Made by a program: the position numbers and the translations under genes. Below, in pieces: positions 7,308 through 16,651 of a stretch of 44,030 bases of DNA. How positions within the stretch are numbered: position 1 is the first letter of the stretch; every line of letters starts with the position of its first letter. Source of the stretch: Acidobacteriota bacterium (GTDB taxonomy: Bacteria; Acidobacteriota; Terriglobia; 2-12-FULL-54-10); the NCBI GenBank assembly GCA_009691245.1, contig SHUM01000026.1:1-44030 (forward strand), in the 5' to 3' direction. The notes beneath the pieces were generated by a model, which saw only the letters and a program-made list of their open reading frames with translations, did not search any database and had not been told where the DNA came from.

Positions 7308-10300
7308 ATGAATTTCAGCAAGCGAAGGATCAACATTTCAAATCGACTCGGCGGAATTTTGCCACTGGGTTTGGCGTTGATTCTAACAGCGATAACCCTA
7401 CCAGCGGCGCTGTGGGCGCAGAGCACCACCGGCACCATCCTGGGCACAGCGAAGGATCAGACCGGGGCTGTGCTGCCCGGCGTCAGCATTAACATTCGCA
7501 ATGTGGAGACGGGCATCACACGCGCCTCCGTTACCGGCGACCGCGGCGAGTACCGCGTCCCGGCTCTGGGCGTGGGTATCTATGAAGTGCAGGCAGAGCT
7601 GGCCGGCTTCCAGCGCGCCGTGCGCCAGGGCATCACGCTCACCGTGGGCCGCGAAGCCGTTGTGGATTTGACCATGAATGTCGGCGACGTATCCGAGCAG
7701 GTAACCGTAATTGGCGAAGCGCCACTAATCGAGACGACTTCGGCCTCCGTGGGCGGCGTGGTTGATTCGCAGCAGATTCGCGACATCCCGCTCAACGCGC
7801 GCAGCTTCATCGAACTGGTCCCGTTGCAAGCGGGCGCGGTGCTGAGCGAGACGGGCGGCACCGGCTCCATCTTCGGCTTCGGCAAGAAGCTCTCCATCGC
7901 GGGGACGCGCTACACGTCGAACAGCTTCCTGCTGGATGGCGCGGACATCAATGACGCCTCGGGAACTTCCGGCAGCGTTGCGGGCACCATGGCGGGCATC
8001 GAGACGGTGCGCGAATTCAAGGTCATCACCAACGCCTACGACGCCGAGTATGGTCGCCATACCGGCGGCGTGATCAGCGCGGTTACCAAGTCGGGAACCA
8101 ATGATACACATGGATCGCTGTTCGAGTTTCTGCGCAATGACAATCTCGACGCTCCACGCTGGGAAGACAATAAGTCCTCCAACGGACGACCGGAGTTCCG
8201 CCGCAATCAGTTCGGCGGCTCGCTCGGCGGACCTCTCATCAAAGACCAGACTTTCTACTTCACCAGCTATGAAGGCTTGCGCGAAGACAAAGGAATCACC
8301 GAAACCTATACCGTGCCCGGAGCCGCCATGCGCGCTCGCGCGGCGAATCCCGCGATTCGTCCGTATCTCGATGCCTGGCCGGCGCCGACTCAAGCCGACC
8401 TGGACGCCAATCAGGCGTTCCGCATCGTCGGCATTCCGCGTCCCACCGCGCAGGACTTCGTTACCGGCCGCGTGGACCATCGCATCTCCGACTCCGACTC
8501 GGTCTTCATGCGCTTCAATCATGACAACTCGGATCGCCAAGACTTCCGCATGACCACCGCACAGCTCTCGAACAGCAAGAATTATTTCACCACCATCGAA
8601 GAGACGCATATCTTCTCGCCAGCTTTTCTTGGCCGCACACATCTCTCGCTGAACCGCACCGATTTCGGCGCCGCCGACGCCAAGATCGACGGCTTCACCT
8701 ATCCCAAGTTCAGCTTCTCGGACGTGGAGGATGTTCCCGGCAACATCGGCATCACCGGCGGATTCGCCAGTTGGGGCGGCTCCAGCACCAACCCGCGCTA
8801 CAACAAGCAGACCACCTGGCAGATGAAAGAAGACCTGTTCTGGACCGCGGGCCGCAACTCCTTCAAGTTCGGCGGGCAGTGGGAAACGATTCTATACAAC
8901 ATGCGCTCGGACTTTCACAGCGCGGGCACCTTTACCTTCGCCAATGCCAATGACTTTCTGAATAACGTGGTCTCCAACGTAACCTTCACGCGGCCCGGCT
9001 CGCAGTCGCATCGCAGTTGGAAACAGTATCTGGCGGGCCTGTATTTGCAGGACGATGTGCAGCTTCGCCAGGGTCTCACGCTGAATCTGGGCGTGCGCTA
9101 TGAATTTATCTCCGTACCGGAAGAGCGTTATGGCCGCTCGGCGACGATCCGCGATATTTCGCCGGCGAATCTGGCCGTGGTAACTCCGGCGCAGACCGAC
9201 CCGGGCCCGATGTTTGAGAATCCTTCGCTCAAGAACATTGCTCCCCGCGTGGGAATCGCGTGGGATGTGTTTGGCAGCGGCAAGACTTCTGTCCGCGCCG
9301 GCGTTGGCGTGTTCCACGATCAACTGCTAGCCATGTATTGGCTGGTGCCGGGAAACCGCGTGTTCCCCTACTACTCCGTGTCGGAGGCCTTCTCCGGCCC
9401 CGGCCAGCCGGCGATCGACTTCCCCAATATGTTCTTCACTCAAAAGAATATTCTCCTGGGACAAGGGGACCGTCTGGGCCCACAAGTGGACGGTATCGAA
9501 TACTACAGCGCGCAGCCGGCGGTTTATAAGTGGAACTTCGACATCAATCAACAGTTGGCCAAGGACACGACTATTGATATCGGCTACACGGGCACGCGCT
9601 CCACGCATCTGATGCGCGGCAACCTGCAACTGAACACCACTCCCGCCCAGGTGCGCAACGGGCGCACGTATATTCTCACCGAGCCGATTCCCGGCGGCAC
9701 CGCGCTGCGCTTCCAGTTGCCCAACAATGCGTTCTTCAACCGCTTCCGGTGGCGCATCTATGACGGCACGTCGGATTACCACGGCCTGCGCATGTCGCTC
9801 AACAAACGCTTCAGCAACTCGTTTCAGTTTTCGTCTTCCTACACCTGGGCTCGCTCGGTTGACGATGGTTCCGCCTTCCTCGGCTCCGGCGATTACACCA
9901 ATGACCGCCAACCGTATCGCACCGGCAAAGAGCGCGCGCTTTCGGCATTCGACATTCGCCACAGCCTGAACGGCAACGTGGTCTGGGATCTACCCGGCAG
10001 CCAGCTTAGCGGAGTTACGGGAGCGATCCTCGGCGGATGGAGCATCTCCAGCATCGTGCGCATGAATACGGGCAGCCCCAACAGCATCATCGCCGACCGG
10101 CCGCGCCTGGGGACCGCGCAGATGGTCTTTGTGGACGGCCCCAGCGTCGAGCCTGTGGCGGGCGGCAATCTCAATGCGGCAACGGGGAACCCCGATGCTT
10201 ACGTGGACATGTCGCAGTACACCACGCGCGCCCTGCTTTCCCTTAATGACCCGGAGCGGTACGTGCTGGGCAGCGTCGGCCCCAATACGCTGATCGGACC

Positions 10301-10544
10301 CGGCATTGTCAACGCCGACTTCAGTTTCTCGAAGAACGCGCAGCTTCCGAAGCTGAGTGAAAACGCGAGCCTGGAGTTCCGGATTGAATTGTTCAACATC
10401 GCCAATCACCCGAACTTTTCAGACCCTGACTCAAACCTGTTTGACCAAAACGGCGTGGCGCGCGCCACCGCGGGCAAGATTACCGCCACACGCGAGTCCA
10501 CGCAATCGCGCCAGGTGCAACTCGGCGTGCGCTTTGCATTTTAG
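7308..10544 (+). CDS. TBDR2: Oar-like TonB-dependent receptor, paralog of TBDR1
   Basis: A 1078-residue outer-membrane receptor with the same architecture as TBDR1. The signal peptide ends near LWAQ. It is followed by the carboxypeptidase-regulatory-like domain (ILGTAKDQTGAVLPGVSINI), a plug (SIAGTRYTSNSFLLDGADI, AVTKSGTNDTHGSLFEFLRN) and a barrel ending VQLGVRFAF. AAGGAGG at 7294-7300 supports the ATG at 7308; ATG 7302 is too close, and ATG 7215 would give an unlikely long N-terminus. The N-terminal 200 residues are very close to TBDR1, while the barrel loops diverge. I find no cysteine in the protein, in contrast to ten in TBDR1. The twin promoter suggests co-expression, so the two receptors may recognise related ligands or different stages of one. 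Confidence 0.9.
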   Translation: MNFSKRRINISNRLGGILPLGLALILTAITLPAALWAQSTTGTILGTAKDQTGAVLPGVSINIRNVETGITRASVTGDRGEYRVPALGVGIYEVQAELAGFQRAVRQGITLTVGREAVVDLTMNVGDVSEQVTVIGEAPLIETTSASVGGVVDSQQIRDIPLNARSFIELVPLQAGAVLSETGGTGSIFGFGKKLSIAGTRYTSNSFLLDGADINDASGTSGSVAGTMAGIETVREFKVITNAYDAEYGRHTGGVISAVTKSGTNDTHGSLFEFLRNDNLDAPRWEDNKSSNGRPEFRRNQFGGSLGGPLIKDQTFYFTSYEGLREDKGITETYTVPGAAMRARAANPAIRPYLDAWPAPTQADLDANQAFRIVGIPRPTAQDFVTGRVDHRISDSDSVFMRFNHDNSDRQDFRMTTAQLSNSKNYFTTIEETHIFSPAFLGRTHLSLNRTDFGAADAKIDGFTYPKFSFSDVEDVPGNIGITGGFASWGGSSTNPRYNKQTTWQMKEDLFWTAGRNSFKFGGQWETILYNMRSDFHSAGTFTFANANDFLNNVVSNVTFTRPGSQSHRSWKQYLAGLYLQDDVQLRQGLTLNLGVRYEFISVPEERYGRSATIRDISPANLAVVTPAQTDPGPMFENPSLKNIAPRVGIAWDVFGSGKTSVRAGVGVFHDQLLAMYWLVPGNRVFPYYSVSEAFSGPGQPAIDFPNMFFTQKNILLGQGDRLGPQVDGIEYYSAQPAVYKWNFDINQQLAKDTTIDIGYTGTRSTHLMRGNLQLNTTPAQVRNGRTYILTEPIPGGTALRFQLPNNAFFNRFRWRIYDGTSDYHGLRMSLNKRFSNSFQFSSSYTWARSVDDGSAFLGSGDYTNDRQPYRTGKERALSAFDIRHSLNGNVVWDLPGSQLSGVTGAILGGWSISSIVRMNTGSPNSIIADRPRLGTAQMVFVDGPSVEPVAGGNLNAATGNPDAYVDMSQYTTRALLSLNDPERYVLGSVGPNTLIGPGIVNADFSFSKNAQLPKLSENASLEFRIELFNIANHPNFSDPDSNLFDQNGVARATAGKITATRESTQSRQVQLGVRFAF

Positions 10545-10605
10545 AAACGATCTGGCCAGGGACGCTCGTCTCGTAACGGGGACGCTCGGGACGAATGGGA
10601 CGGCT

Positions 10606-10700
10606 TGGCCACGGTGAATGGTTTTCTCGCTGCGGGGTTTTGATCGTGGACTTGAACGTCCACGCAAAACCCCACGGCGAGAAATAGCTCACCGTGGCTA
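10606..10700. repeat. Long interrupted inverted repeat upstream of AH2
   Basis: Nested arms span about 95 nt: GCCACGGTGA (from 10608) pairs with TCACCGTGGC (10689-10698), TCTCGC with GCGAGA, GGGGTTTTG with CAAAACCCC (one extra base), and CGTGGAC with GTCCACG around a TTGAAC-like loop. The outer arm reaches to within 35 nt of the AH2 ATG. It is unrelated in sequence to the 3211 and 7015 elements. It could be a small non-coding mobile element, a terminator for TBDR2 or a leader structure. Confidence 0.75.
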
Positions 10701-10732
10701 CCAAGGCGGAGGAAATCGCAAGAGGAGGACTT

Positions 10733-12634
10733 ATGAGATTGGCAACGACTTGGCTTACGCGCTTGGCGGCGATCTTCGTAGTCGGCTTGACCTGCGCGCA
10801 GGCGCAGACGGCGGACACAATTTTCTTCAATGGGAAAATAGTCACCGTGGACAACAGTTTTTCCATCGCGCAGGGCGTGGCGGTGGCGGGCAACAAGATC
10901 ACGGCTGTCGGCACCAACGAGCAAGTGCTGGCGCTGGCCGGGCCGAACACGCAGAAGATCGACCTCAAGGGCCGCACCATGATTCCCGGCCTGGTCGATA
11001 CGCATCGCCACATGTACAGCTACGCCGAAGGTTCCTATGGCGGGCTGGCGACGGCCGAGGAGCGTCGGCGTTACCCCATCGACTGGCGCGGCGTCTCCAG
11101 CAAGGAGGATGTGCTCAACCAGATTCGCAATTCCATGGCCCGCTACAAACCGGCCAAGGGTCAGTGGATGTATTTCACCCACATCTTTTCCGGCGACATG
11201 ACCACGGAGCAGGCCAAGATTCTCTACGACGAGTTGAATCAGTGGGAGCTTGAGAAAGTCGCGCCGGACAATCCCATCGCCCTGTCGATGGGCATCCCGG
11301 ACTTCAACGGCCTGCTGGCCAACAAGATGGCGATGGACATTCTGATGGCCAAGCACGGCGATCAGATTCGCAAGTACGGCCGCTTCTGGGTGGACCAGGC
11401 CGGTCGTCCCGACGGGCACCTTGAGCCGCCCGCCAGCCGCCTGATTCTGCCCTACACCTATGACCGCAAGCCAGAGGTTCTCGCCAGGATGTACAAGGCG
11501 GACGCCGACGAAATTGCCTCGATGGGCATCACCACGCTGGCCACCCGCCTGCCCAAGGACGCCGAGAACGCGTACCGCTATCTGCGCGATCGCAATCAAC
11601 TGACGCTGCGCATCGGCCAGGGCGTGATCGAATCGTTCGGCGAGCTGGACCCGGCCAAGGGCCAACTGGCTTCGTTGAAAGGCAAAGTCGGCAGTGGTGA
11701 TGATTGGCTGTGGATCACTGGCATCGGCCCCACCGCGATTGACGGCTCCACGACGCGCGCCTGCACTGATCAGAAGCGCACCGGCGGAGCGTTTGGCGCG
11801 CTCGACGGCTGGTTCCCCGTGGGCCAGTGCCACAATGACATCGAGTATCGAGGGTCGCCCAAACGCAGCGGACCGATCCAGGGCAACTACTACCGCGACT
11901 GGACCATGGAGAGCGGCAAGAACGGCATCCGCTTCGCCAATGTGCATGTGGCGGGCGACCGCGGCGTCGGCGGGCTGCTCAACATCATGGAGCAGATTCA
12001 GCAGCAGTATGGCCCCGACGCCACCAAGGACTGGGCCATGGACCACTGCGACATGGTCAACCCCAAGGACTTCGCGCGGCTGGGCAAGATGAAGGTCTTC
12101 ATGAGCTGCTACATCCGGTTGAATCGCCTGCCCGCGATGGCGAAATCCTACGGCGAGCAGATGGCCAACACCTTTCACGCGCCGGTCAAGAGTATGCTGG
12201 ACGCGGGCGCGCGCGTAGTCTTTGAGACCGACAGCGGCGTCTACATCTGGGAGCACATGGAAGACTTCGTCGTGCGCAAGGACAGCAAGGGCAAGGTCTG
12301 GGGACCGCAGGAGCGCGTGGACCATGCCACGATTCTGAAGATGACCACCAGTTGGGCCAGTGCGTATGTCCTGAAAGCGGACAAGGTTGGCACCATCGAG
12401 AAAGGCAAGCTGGCCGACTTGCTAGTGCTGGACCGCGATTTCCTCACCATCCCCGACGAACAGATCAGCGAAGTGACGCCGCTGGTCACTATGGTGGATG
12501 GCAAAATCGCCTTTGTGCATAGCACTTTTTCAAATGAGTACAATCTGAAGCCGGCCAACGCGACCGTCAGCAGCTATCCCGAACTGGTGAAGAAGCGTCC
12601 CGAGCGCGTGCTGGGCGTCAATACCGGCGGGTAG
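10733..12634 (+). CDS. AH2: secreted YtcJ-like amidohydrolase
   Basis: A 633-residue paralog of AH1 with the same order of motifs: signal peptide MRLATTWLTRLAAIFVVGLT ending near AQA, FFNGKIVTVD, LVDTHRHMY (HxH), GIGPTAIDG, RACTDQKR, VHVAGDRG, DHCDMV, VVFETDS and GTIEKGKLADLLVLDRDFLT. All visible metal-ligand positions are kept and the block lysine is again absent. AGGAGG at 10723-10728 fixes the start at the ATG at 10733; a GTG-started extension from 10694 lies inside the inverted repeat and is unlikely. It is the most divergent of the four: ETDS replaces ESDS, and the segment after MSCYI differs. It lies 188 nt after TBDR2, and no clear promoter was found, so read-through past the palindrome is possible. 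Confidence 0.88.
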   Translation: MRLATTWLTRLAAIFVVGLTCAQAQTADTIFFNGKIVTVDNSFSIAQGVAVAGNKITAVGTNEQVLALAGPNTQKIDLKGRTMIPGLVDTHRHMYSYAEGSYGGLATAEERRRYPIDWRGVSSKEDVLNQIRNSMARYKPAKGQWMYFTHIFSGDMTTEQAKILYDELNQWELEKVAPDNPIALSMGIPDFNGLLANKMAMDILMAKHGDQIRKYGRFWVDQAGRPDGHLEPPASRLILPYTYDRKPEVLARMYKADADEIASMGITTLATRLPKDAENAYRYLRDRNQLTLRIGQGVIESFGELDPAKGQLASLKGKVGSGDDWLWITGIGPTAIDGSTTRACTDQKRTGGAFGALDGWFPVGQCHNDIEYRGSPKRSGPIQGNYYRDWTMESGKNGIRFANVHVAGDRGVGGLLNIMEQIQQQYGPDATKDWAMDHCDMVNPKDFARLGKMKVFMSCYIRLNRLPAMAKSYGEQMANTFHAPVKSMLDAGARVVFETDSGVYIWEHMEDFVVRKDSKGKVWGPQERVDHATILKMTTSWASAYVLKADKVGTIEKGKLADLLVLDRDFLTIPDEQISEVTPLVTMVDGKIAFVHSTFSNEYNLKPANATVSSYPELVKKRPERVLGVNTGG

Positions 12635-12671
12635 CCAGACTAGAAAGTTTTAACAGAGCCGCGACCGTCCG

Positions 12672-12705
12672 GCGTCAGGGCATGACTTCAGTCGTGCCCT
12701 GACGC
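12672..12705. terminator. Strong hairpin after AH2, terminator-like but without a T tract
   Basis: GCGTCAGGGCA (12672-12682) pairs perfectly with TGCCCTGACGC (12695-12705). Inner pairs close the stem around a TTCA loop. No run of T follows. The preceding ACAGAGCCGCGACCG resembles the outer arm of the 3211 and 7015 repeats, so this may be a decayed member of that family acting as a transcript-end hairpin. Confidence 0.55.
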
Positions 12706-12786
12706 GGACTTGTAGGCGCAACAAATTTCGATACTCAATACGTAATGTCTAAGCGATTAATTTTTCTGAAGAGGGAGATTCAAGCG

Positions 12787-14721
12787 ATGAACGTACGAAC
12801 AAGATTTCTGGTGTGGCTGATGCTGTTCGCCGCGCCCGCGTGGCTGGCCCTGGCTTGGTTGCCTACACAATTGAATGCGCAGGCTCCGGACATGATCCTG
12901 CACAACGGCAAAGTACTTACCGTGGACAACAACTTTACAACGGTGCAGGCGGTTTCCATCTCCGGCAACAAGTTCACCATGACCGGCACCAATGAAGCTG
13001 TGCTGGCGACGGCCGGTCCCAACACGCAGAAGATTGATCTGAAGGGCCGCACGGTTACGCCCGGACTGGTCGACACGCATCGCCACATGTACGCCTACTC
13101 GGAAGGCGCCTACGGCGGTTACCACACCTCGGAAGAGTTGCGCCGCTTCCCGGTCGATTGGACGGGCGTGCGCACCAAGCAGGATGTGCTCAATCAGGTG
13201 AGCAACTTGATGGCGCGCTACAAGTTCAAGCCCGGCGAGTGGATTTACATGGTCAACGGCGTGTCCTTCATGAGCAACGACGCCTCGCCCATCGCCCTCG
13301 CGCAGATTCTCTATGACGACTTGAACGCCGATGATCTGGCCAAGATTACGCCCGACAATCCGGTGCTGATGTCCATGGGCATCCCGGATTTCAACGGCTT
13401 CCTGCTGAATCGCAAGGCGCTCGATTGGGTGATGACCAACCACGGCGACTATGTGCGCAAGAACGGTCGCTTCTGGATCGGCTCAAACGGCCAGCCCGAC
13501 GGACACCTCGAGCCGCCGGCCAGCCGCATCGTGCTGCCCTTCACCTACGAACGCTCGGCGGTGGTGCTGGGCGAAATTTACAAGCGCGACATGGCTGAGG
13601 CCGCCAGCATGGGCCTAACGTCGATCGCGACGCGCATGCCCAAGGATGCGCTGGCCGCGTATCGCAAGCTGGAGTCGGATGGCAAGCTCACTTACCGCAT
13701 TGGCTACGGCGTGATCGAGGCCTTCGGCAACACCGACCTCGATAAGCAGGACTTGAAGTCGCTGGCGGCGCAGGTGGGCAAGGGCACCGAAAAAATCTGG
13801 ATGACCGGCGCGGGCCCCACGGCCATTGACGGCGCCAGTTCGCGGCAGTGCACCAATCAGAAGCGCACCGGAACATTCACACCGATTGACGGCTGGTTCC
13901 CCACCGGGCAGTGCCACACCGACATCGAATATCGCGGCGCGGCCAAGCGCGCGGCGCCCATCCAGAAAAACTATTTCGGCGACTGGATCATGGCCAGCGG
14001 CCGCGACGGCGTGCGCTTCGCCAACACTCACGTGGCCGGCGACCGCGCCAACGCCAGCATGATCTCCTTCATGGAAAAGTTGCAGGCGCAGTACGGCAAG
14101 GACTCGACCAAGAACTGGGCGCTCGATCACTGCGGCATGGTTGATCCGAAAGACTTCGCGCGCATGGGCAAGGTGGGTGTCACCGTCAGTTGCTACGTGA
14201 TGCTCTCGGTGAACGGCGCGTCCAATATGGAACGGGCCTACGGCACACAAGTGGCCAATACTTTTCCATCGCCGCTGAACAGCATGTTGAAGGCCGGCGT
14301 GAAAGTGGTGCTGGAGAGCGACTCGGGTTCGTTCCTGTGGGAAGACATCCGCACCGCCGTAACGCGCAAAGACCGCGCCGGCAAAGTGTGGGGCCCGCAG
14401 GACAAGGTGGATCGGCCGACTGCGCTGCGCATGATCACGCGCTGGGCCGGCGACTACTTCCTGCGCGGCGAGCAGATTGGCTCCATCGAGAAGGGCAAGT
14501 CCGCCGACCTGGTCATCCTCGACAAAGATTACATGACCATTCCGGAAGACGACATCGGCAGCATTCGCCCGCTGGCGACCGTCTTCGACGGCAAGATCAT
14601 CTTTGTCCAGCCCAGCTTCTCGACGGAGTACAACCTGAAACCCGCCGGCGCGTTGGTGACCACCTACGAAGACCTGGTGAAAACACGCAAACCCCGCTCC
14701 GGCGCCAGCACCGGCGGGTAA
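12787..14721 (+). CDS. AH3: secreted YtcJ-like amidohydrolase
   Basis: A 644-residue paralog of AH1. A signal peptide of about 33 residues ends in NAQA. The metal-binding pattern is complete: LVDTHRHMY, THVAGDRA, DHCGMV and VVLESDS. The family-specific blocks are GAGPTAIDG and SRQCTNQKR, the latter altered from RACTDQKR of the other three. The C-terminal sandwich strand is GSIEKGKSADLVILDKDYMT. GAGGGAG at 12771-12777 precedes the ATG at 12787 by 9 nt; the in-frame ATG at 12745 would put charged residues ahead of the signal peptide. The gene follows AH2 by 152 nt and is closed by its own terminator at 14780. The exported location is clear; the substrate is not. Confidence 0.88.
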   Translation: MNVRTRFLVWLMLFAAPAWLALAWLPTQLNAQAPDMILHNGKVLTVDNNFTTVQAVSISGNKFTMTGTNEAVLATAGPNTQKIDLKGRTVTPGLVDTHRHMYAYSEGAYGGYHTSEELRRFPVDWTGVRTKQDVLNQVSNLMARYKFKPGEWIYMVNGVSFMSNDASPIALAQILYDDLNADDLAKITPDNPVLMSMGIPDFNGFLLNRKALDWVMTNHGDYVRKNGRFWIGSNGQPDGHLEPPASRIVLPFTYERSAVVLGEIYKRDMAEAASMGLTSIATRMPKDALAAYRKLESDGKLTYRIGYGVIEAFGNTDLDKQDLKSLAAQVGKGTEKIWMTGAGPTAIDGASSRQCTNQKRTGTFTPIDGWFPTGQCHTDIEYRGAAKRAAPIQKNYFGDWIMASGRDGVRFANTHVAGDRANASMISFMEKLQAQYGKDSTKNWALDHCGMVDPKDFARMGKVGVTVSCYVMLSVNGASNMERAYGTQVANTFPSPLNSMLKAGVKVVLESDSGSFLWEDIRTAVTRKDRAGKVWGPQDKVDRPTALRMITRWAGDYFLRGEQIGSIEKGKSADLVILDKDYMTIPEDDIGSIRPLATVFDGKIIFVQPSFSTEYNLKPAGALVTTYEDLVKTRKPRSGASTGG

Positions 14722-14779
14722 ACCCAAATCGTCGTCATCCCGAGCCAGAAAGGGCGAGGGACCTGCTTTTTCTTCCATG

Positions 14780-14814
14780 CCCCCGCGCCTGATCCCGGCG
14801 CGGGGGTTTTGTTT
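14780..14814 (+). terminator. Rho-independent terminator after AH3
   Basis: CCCCCGCGCC (14780-14789) and GGCGCGGGGG (14797-14806) form a perfect 10-bp stem with a 7-nt loop, followed by TTTTGTTT. A GTCATCCCGAGC ... GAGGGACCTGCTTTT stretch at 14734-14770 just before it resembles half of the repeat at 28711-28884. Confidence 0.93.
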
Positions 14815-14897
14815 CCACAGCCATTACCATTGAATTAACAGTTCATTGCATTGAGCCATTCCCCAGCCCCGCAGTGGCATAATCCGTACGAGGGGTC

Positions 14898-16409
14898 ATG
14901 CTGACAATCAAGCCCAAGGACAAGTCGAGCGTATCCGCGCGGGTGTTCCTGTTTCTCTTCGGATCACCATTCGTGGGGGGCGGCCTCGTCGCGTTTTACG
15001 CTATGGCGAAGGGGCTCCAGAAGCCCGAATGGACAGCGCGGCAGGTCGTTCTACCCGGCATCATGGGGGTTCTTTTTTTGGGCGTTGGCCTGCTCCTGGT
15101 GTGGGCCGCATTGTTCGGATCGAAAAAAGTTTCGGAGGAAGATAAGCGGCGCGCGAACGCGCCGGATCAGCCGTGGAGGTGGCGCGAGGATTGGGCGCAG
15201 GGCCGCGTGAACAGCACGACGCGCTCGACGCAGAATGGCATCTGGTTTTTCGCCATCTTCTGGAACCTGGTCAGCGCACCGGTTTGGTTCTTTGTTCCGG
15301 AGGAAGCGGAGAAGAATCCGCTGGCGCTGATAGGCCTGCTATTCCCGCTCATCGGCGTGGGCCTGCTGACGTGGGCAGTGCGGATCACTATGCGCGCGCG
15401 CCGCTTCGGCGCGACATGGTTCGAGATGTCGCCGCTGCCCGCCGTACCCGGCAGTTATGTCGTCGGCACGATCCACGCGCGATTCTCCACTCCCCCATCG
15501 CAGGGCGTGATGCCGCGGCTGAGTTGCCTGAGCCGGACTTTCTCCGGAACTGGCGATGATCGCAATACCAACGAGACCATTCTCTGGCGCGAAGAGCGCA
15601 ATCTTCCGGTGAATGAAGTGATGCTCGCCGGCGGCGAAGCCTCCATCCCAGTGCGCTTCACGCTGCCCGCCGACGCGCTGGTGACCACGGTCACGAGTGA
15701 GCAGGAAGCGGGGATCTTCTGGTCGCTCACCGCCGATGCCAGCCTCGCCGGAATCGACTATCAGGATGATTTCGAGATTCCCGTTTACAAGACGGGCGCC
15801 GCGCCTATTGCAGATGCGACTGAGTCAGGACCGGTCTTCGCCTCCGACCGCGCGCCGCAATCCGACCCAGCTTCATTCGCCGCGCCGCGCGAAGTGTCGC
15901 TCGCGGAATTAGCGCAGTCCGGCACCCACGTCCGTCCCGCCGCCGAGGGTACGGAGTATTGCTTCGCCGCCGCGCGCAATATCTCCTTCGCTTTTGGCCT
16001 GACGGTCTTTACGGTCATCTGGACGGGCGCGCTGGCGATGCAGATTGTCTTGAAATTTCCCTGGTTCTTCCGTGTGATAACCGGGGTTTTTGAGCTATTG
16101 CTGATCCTCATCATGATTGATTTGTGGCTTGGCACAACGACGCTTACGGTAGGCGGCGGTATGGTCCGAACGCTGCGCACGGTGCTGGGACTGGGATGGC
16201 GCAACGCAATTCCTTTCGAGAACATCACCAAGTTTGACCTGCACATCAACATGCAGACCAGCGGACGCCGTGGCACTCCCTACTATGCGCTGCGAGCCAC
16301 TCTGCTGAACGGTCGCCACCGCACGCTGGTCAGCGGCATCCGCGATAAACGCCAGGCCGAGTGGCTCGCCGCTCAGATGCGCTCCGCTATCGGCCTGCGC
16401 TCGGAGTAA
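14898..16409 (+). CDS. Multi-pass membrane protein of unknown function, DUF3592-like layout
   Basis: A 503-residue protein with about six predicted membrane segments: near residues 16-38, 50-72, 116-132, 142-164, 362-384 and 390-411. A soluble region of about 190 residues lies between the fourth and fifth. The central part looks beta-rich (VVGTIHARF, SIPVRFTLPADA, FEIPVYKTG), and the C-terminus after the last helix resembles a PH-like or DUF304-like tail (TTTLTVGGGMVRTLRTVLG). I do not recognise a specific family with certainty. No signal peptide or catalytic motif is evident. It interrupts the amidohydrolase series between AH3 and AH4 on the same strand. The start ATG has GAGGGG just upstream with tight spacing. 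Any link to the neighbouring secreted enzymes is only positional. Confidence 0.65.
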   Translation: MLTIKPKDKSSVSARVFLFLFGSPFVGGGLVAFYAMAKGLQKPEWTARQVVLPGIMGVLFLGVGLLLVWAALFGSKKVSEEDKRRANAPDQPWRWREDWAQGRVNSTTRSTQNGIWFFAIFWNLVSAPVWFFVPEEAEKNPLALIGLLFPLIGVGLLTWAVRITMRARRFGATWFEMSPLPAVPGSYVVGTIHARFSTPPSQGVMPRLSCLSRTFSGTGDDRNTNETILWREERNLPVNEVMLAGGEASIPVRFTLPADALVTTVTSEQEAGIFWSLTADASLAGIDYQDDFEIPVYKTGAAPIADATESGPVFASDRAPQSDPASFAAPREVSLAELAQSGTHVRPAAEGTEYCFAAARNISFAFGLTVFTVIWTGALAMQIVLKFPWFFRVITGVFELLLILIMIDLWLGTTTLTVGGGMVRTLRTVLGLGWRNAIPFENITKFDLHINMQTSGRRGTPYYALRATLLNGRHRTLVSGIRDKRQAEWLAAQMRSAIGLRSE

Positions 16410-16651
16410 TCGCCGTGAAGCGCCAGGCTTCTCGCCGCGGCACCCCTTTCGCCGTGGCGCTTACCGATGCGCTAAATTCCTTCCTGTTCTATGCTAGAAT
16501 GCTTTCGATTCCAGCAATTGCTCTGTCCAGCCATCTTTCGATCGGCGTCTGGTATCTGACTAGGCGTGCGCTTGTGCAATCTGGCCCTCGGAAAAGACAG
16601 TTTCTGGTCTGAATAATTTCAATTGGACTGCTTCAAGCAGGAGGAAAATCA

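Noticed and set aside
10541-12325. 594-codon open frame antisense to AH2, and other long antisense frames (1580-2548, 5814-6863, 7725-8642, 13615-14778, 16649-17977, 21882-23222, 37299-38321)
   Set aside because: They lie opposite genes with strong family support; their translations show low-complexity, His/Ala/Gly/Arg-rich composition expected from reading GC-rich codons backwards, with no domains.
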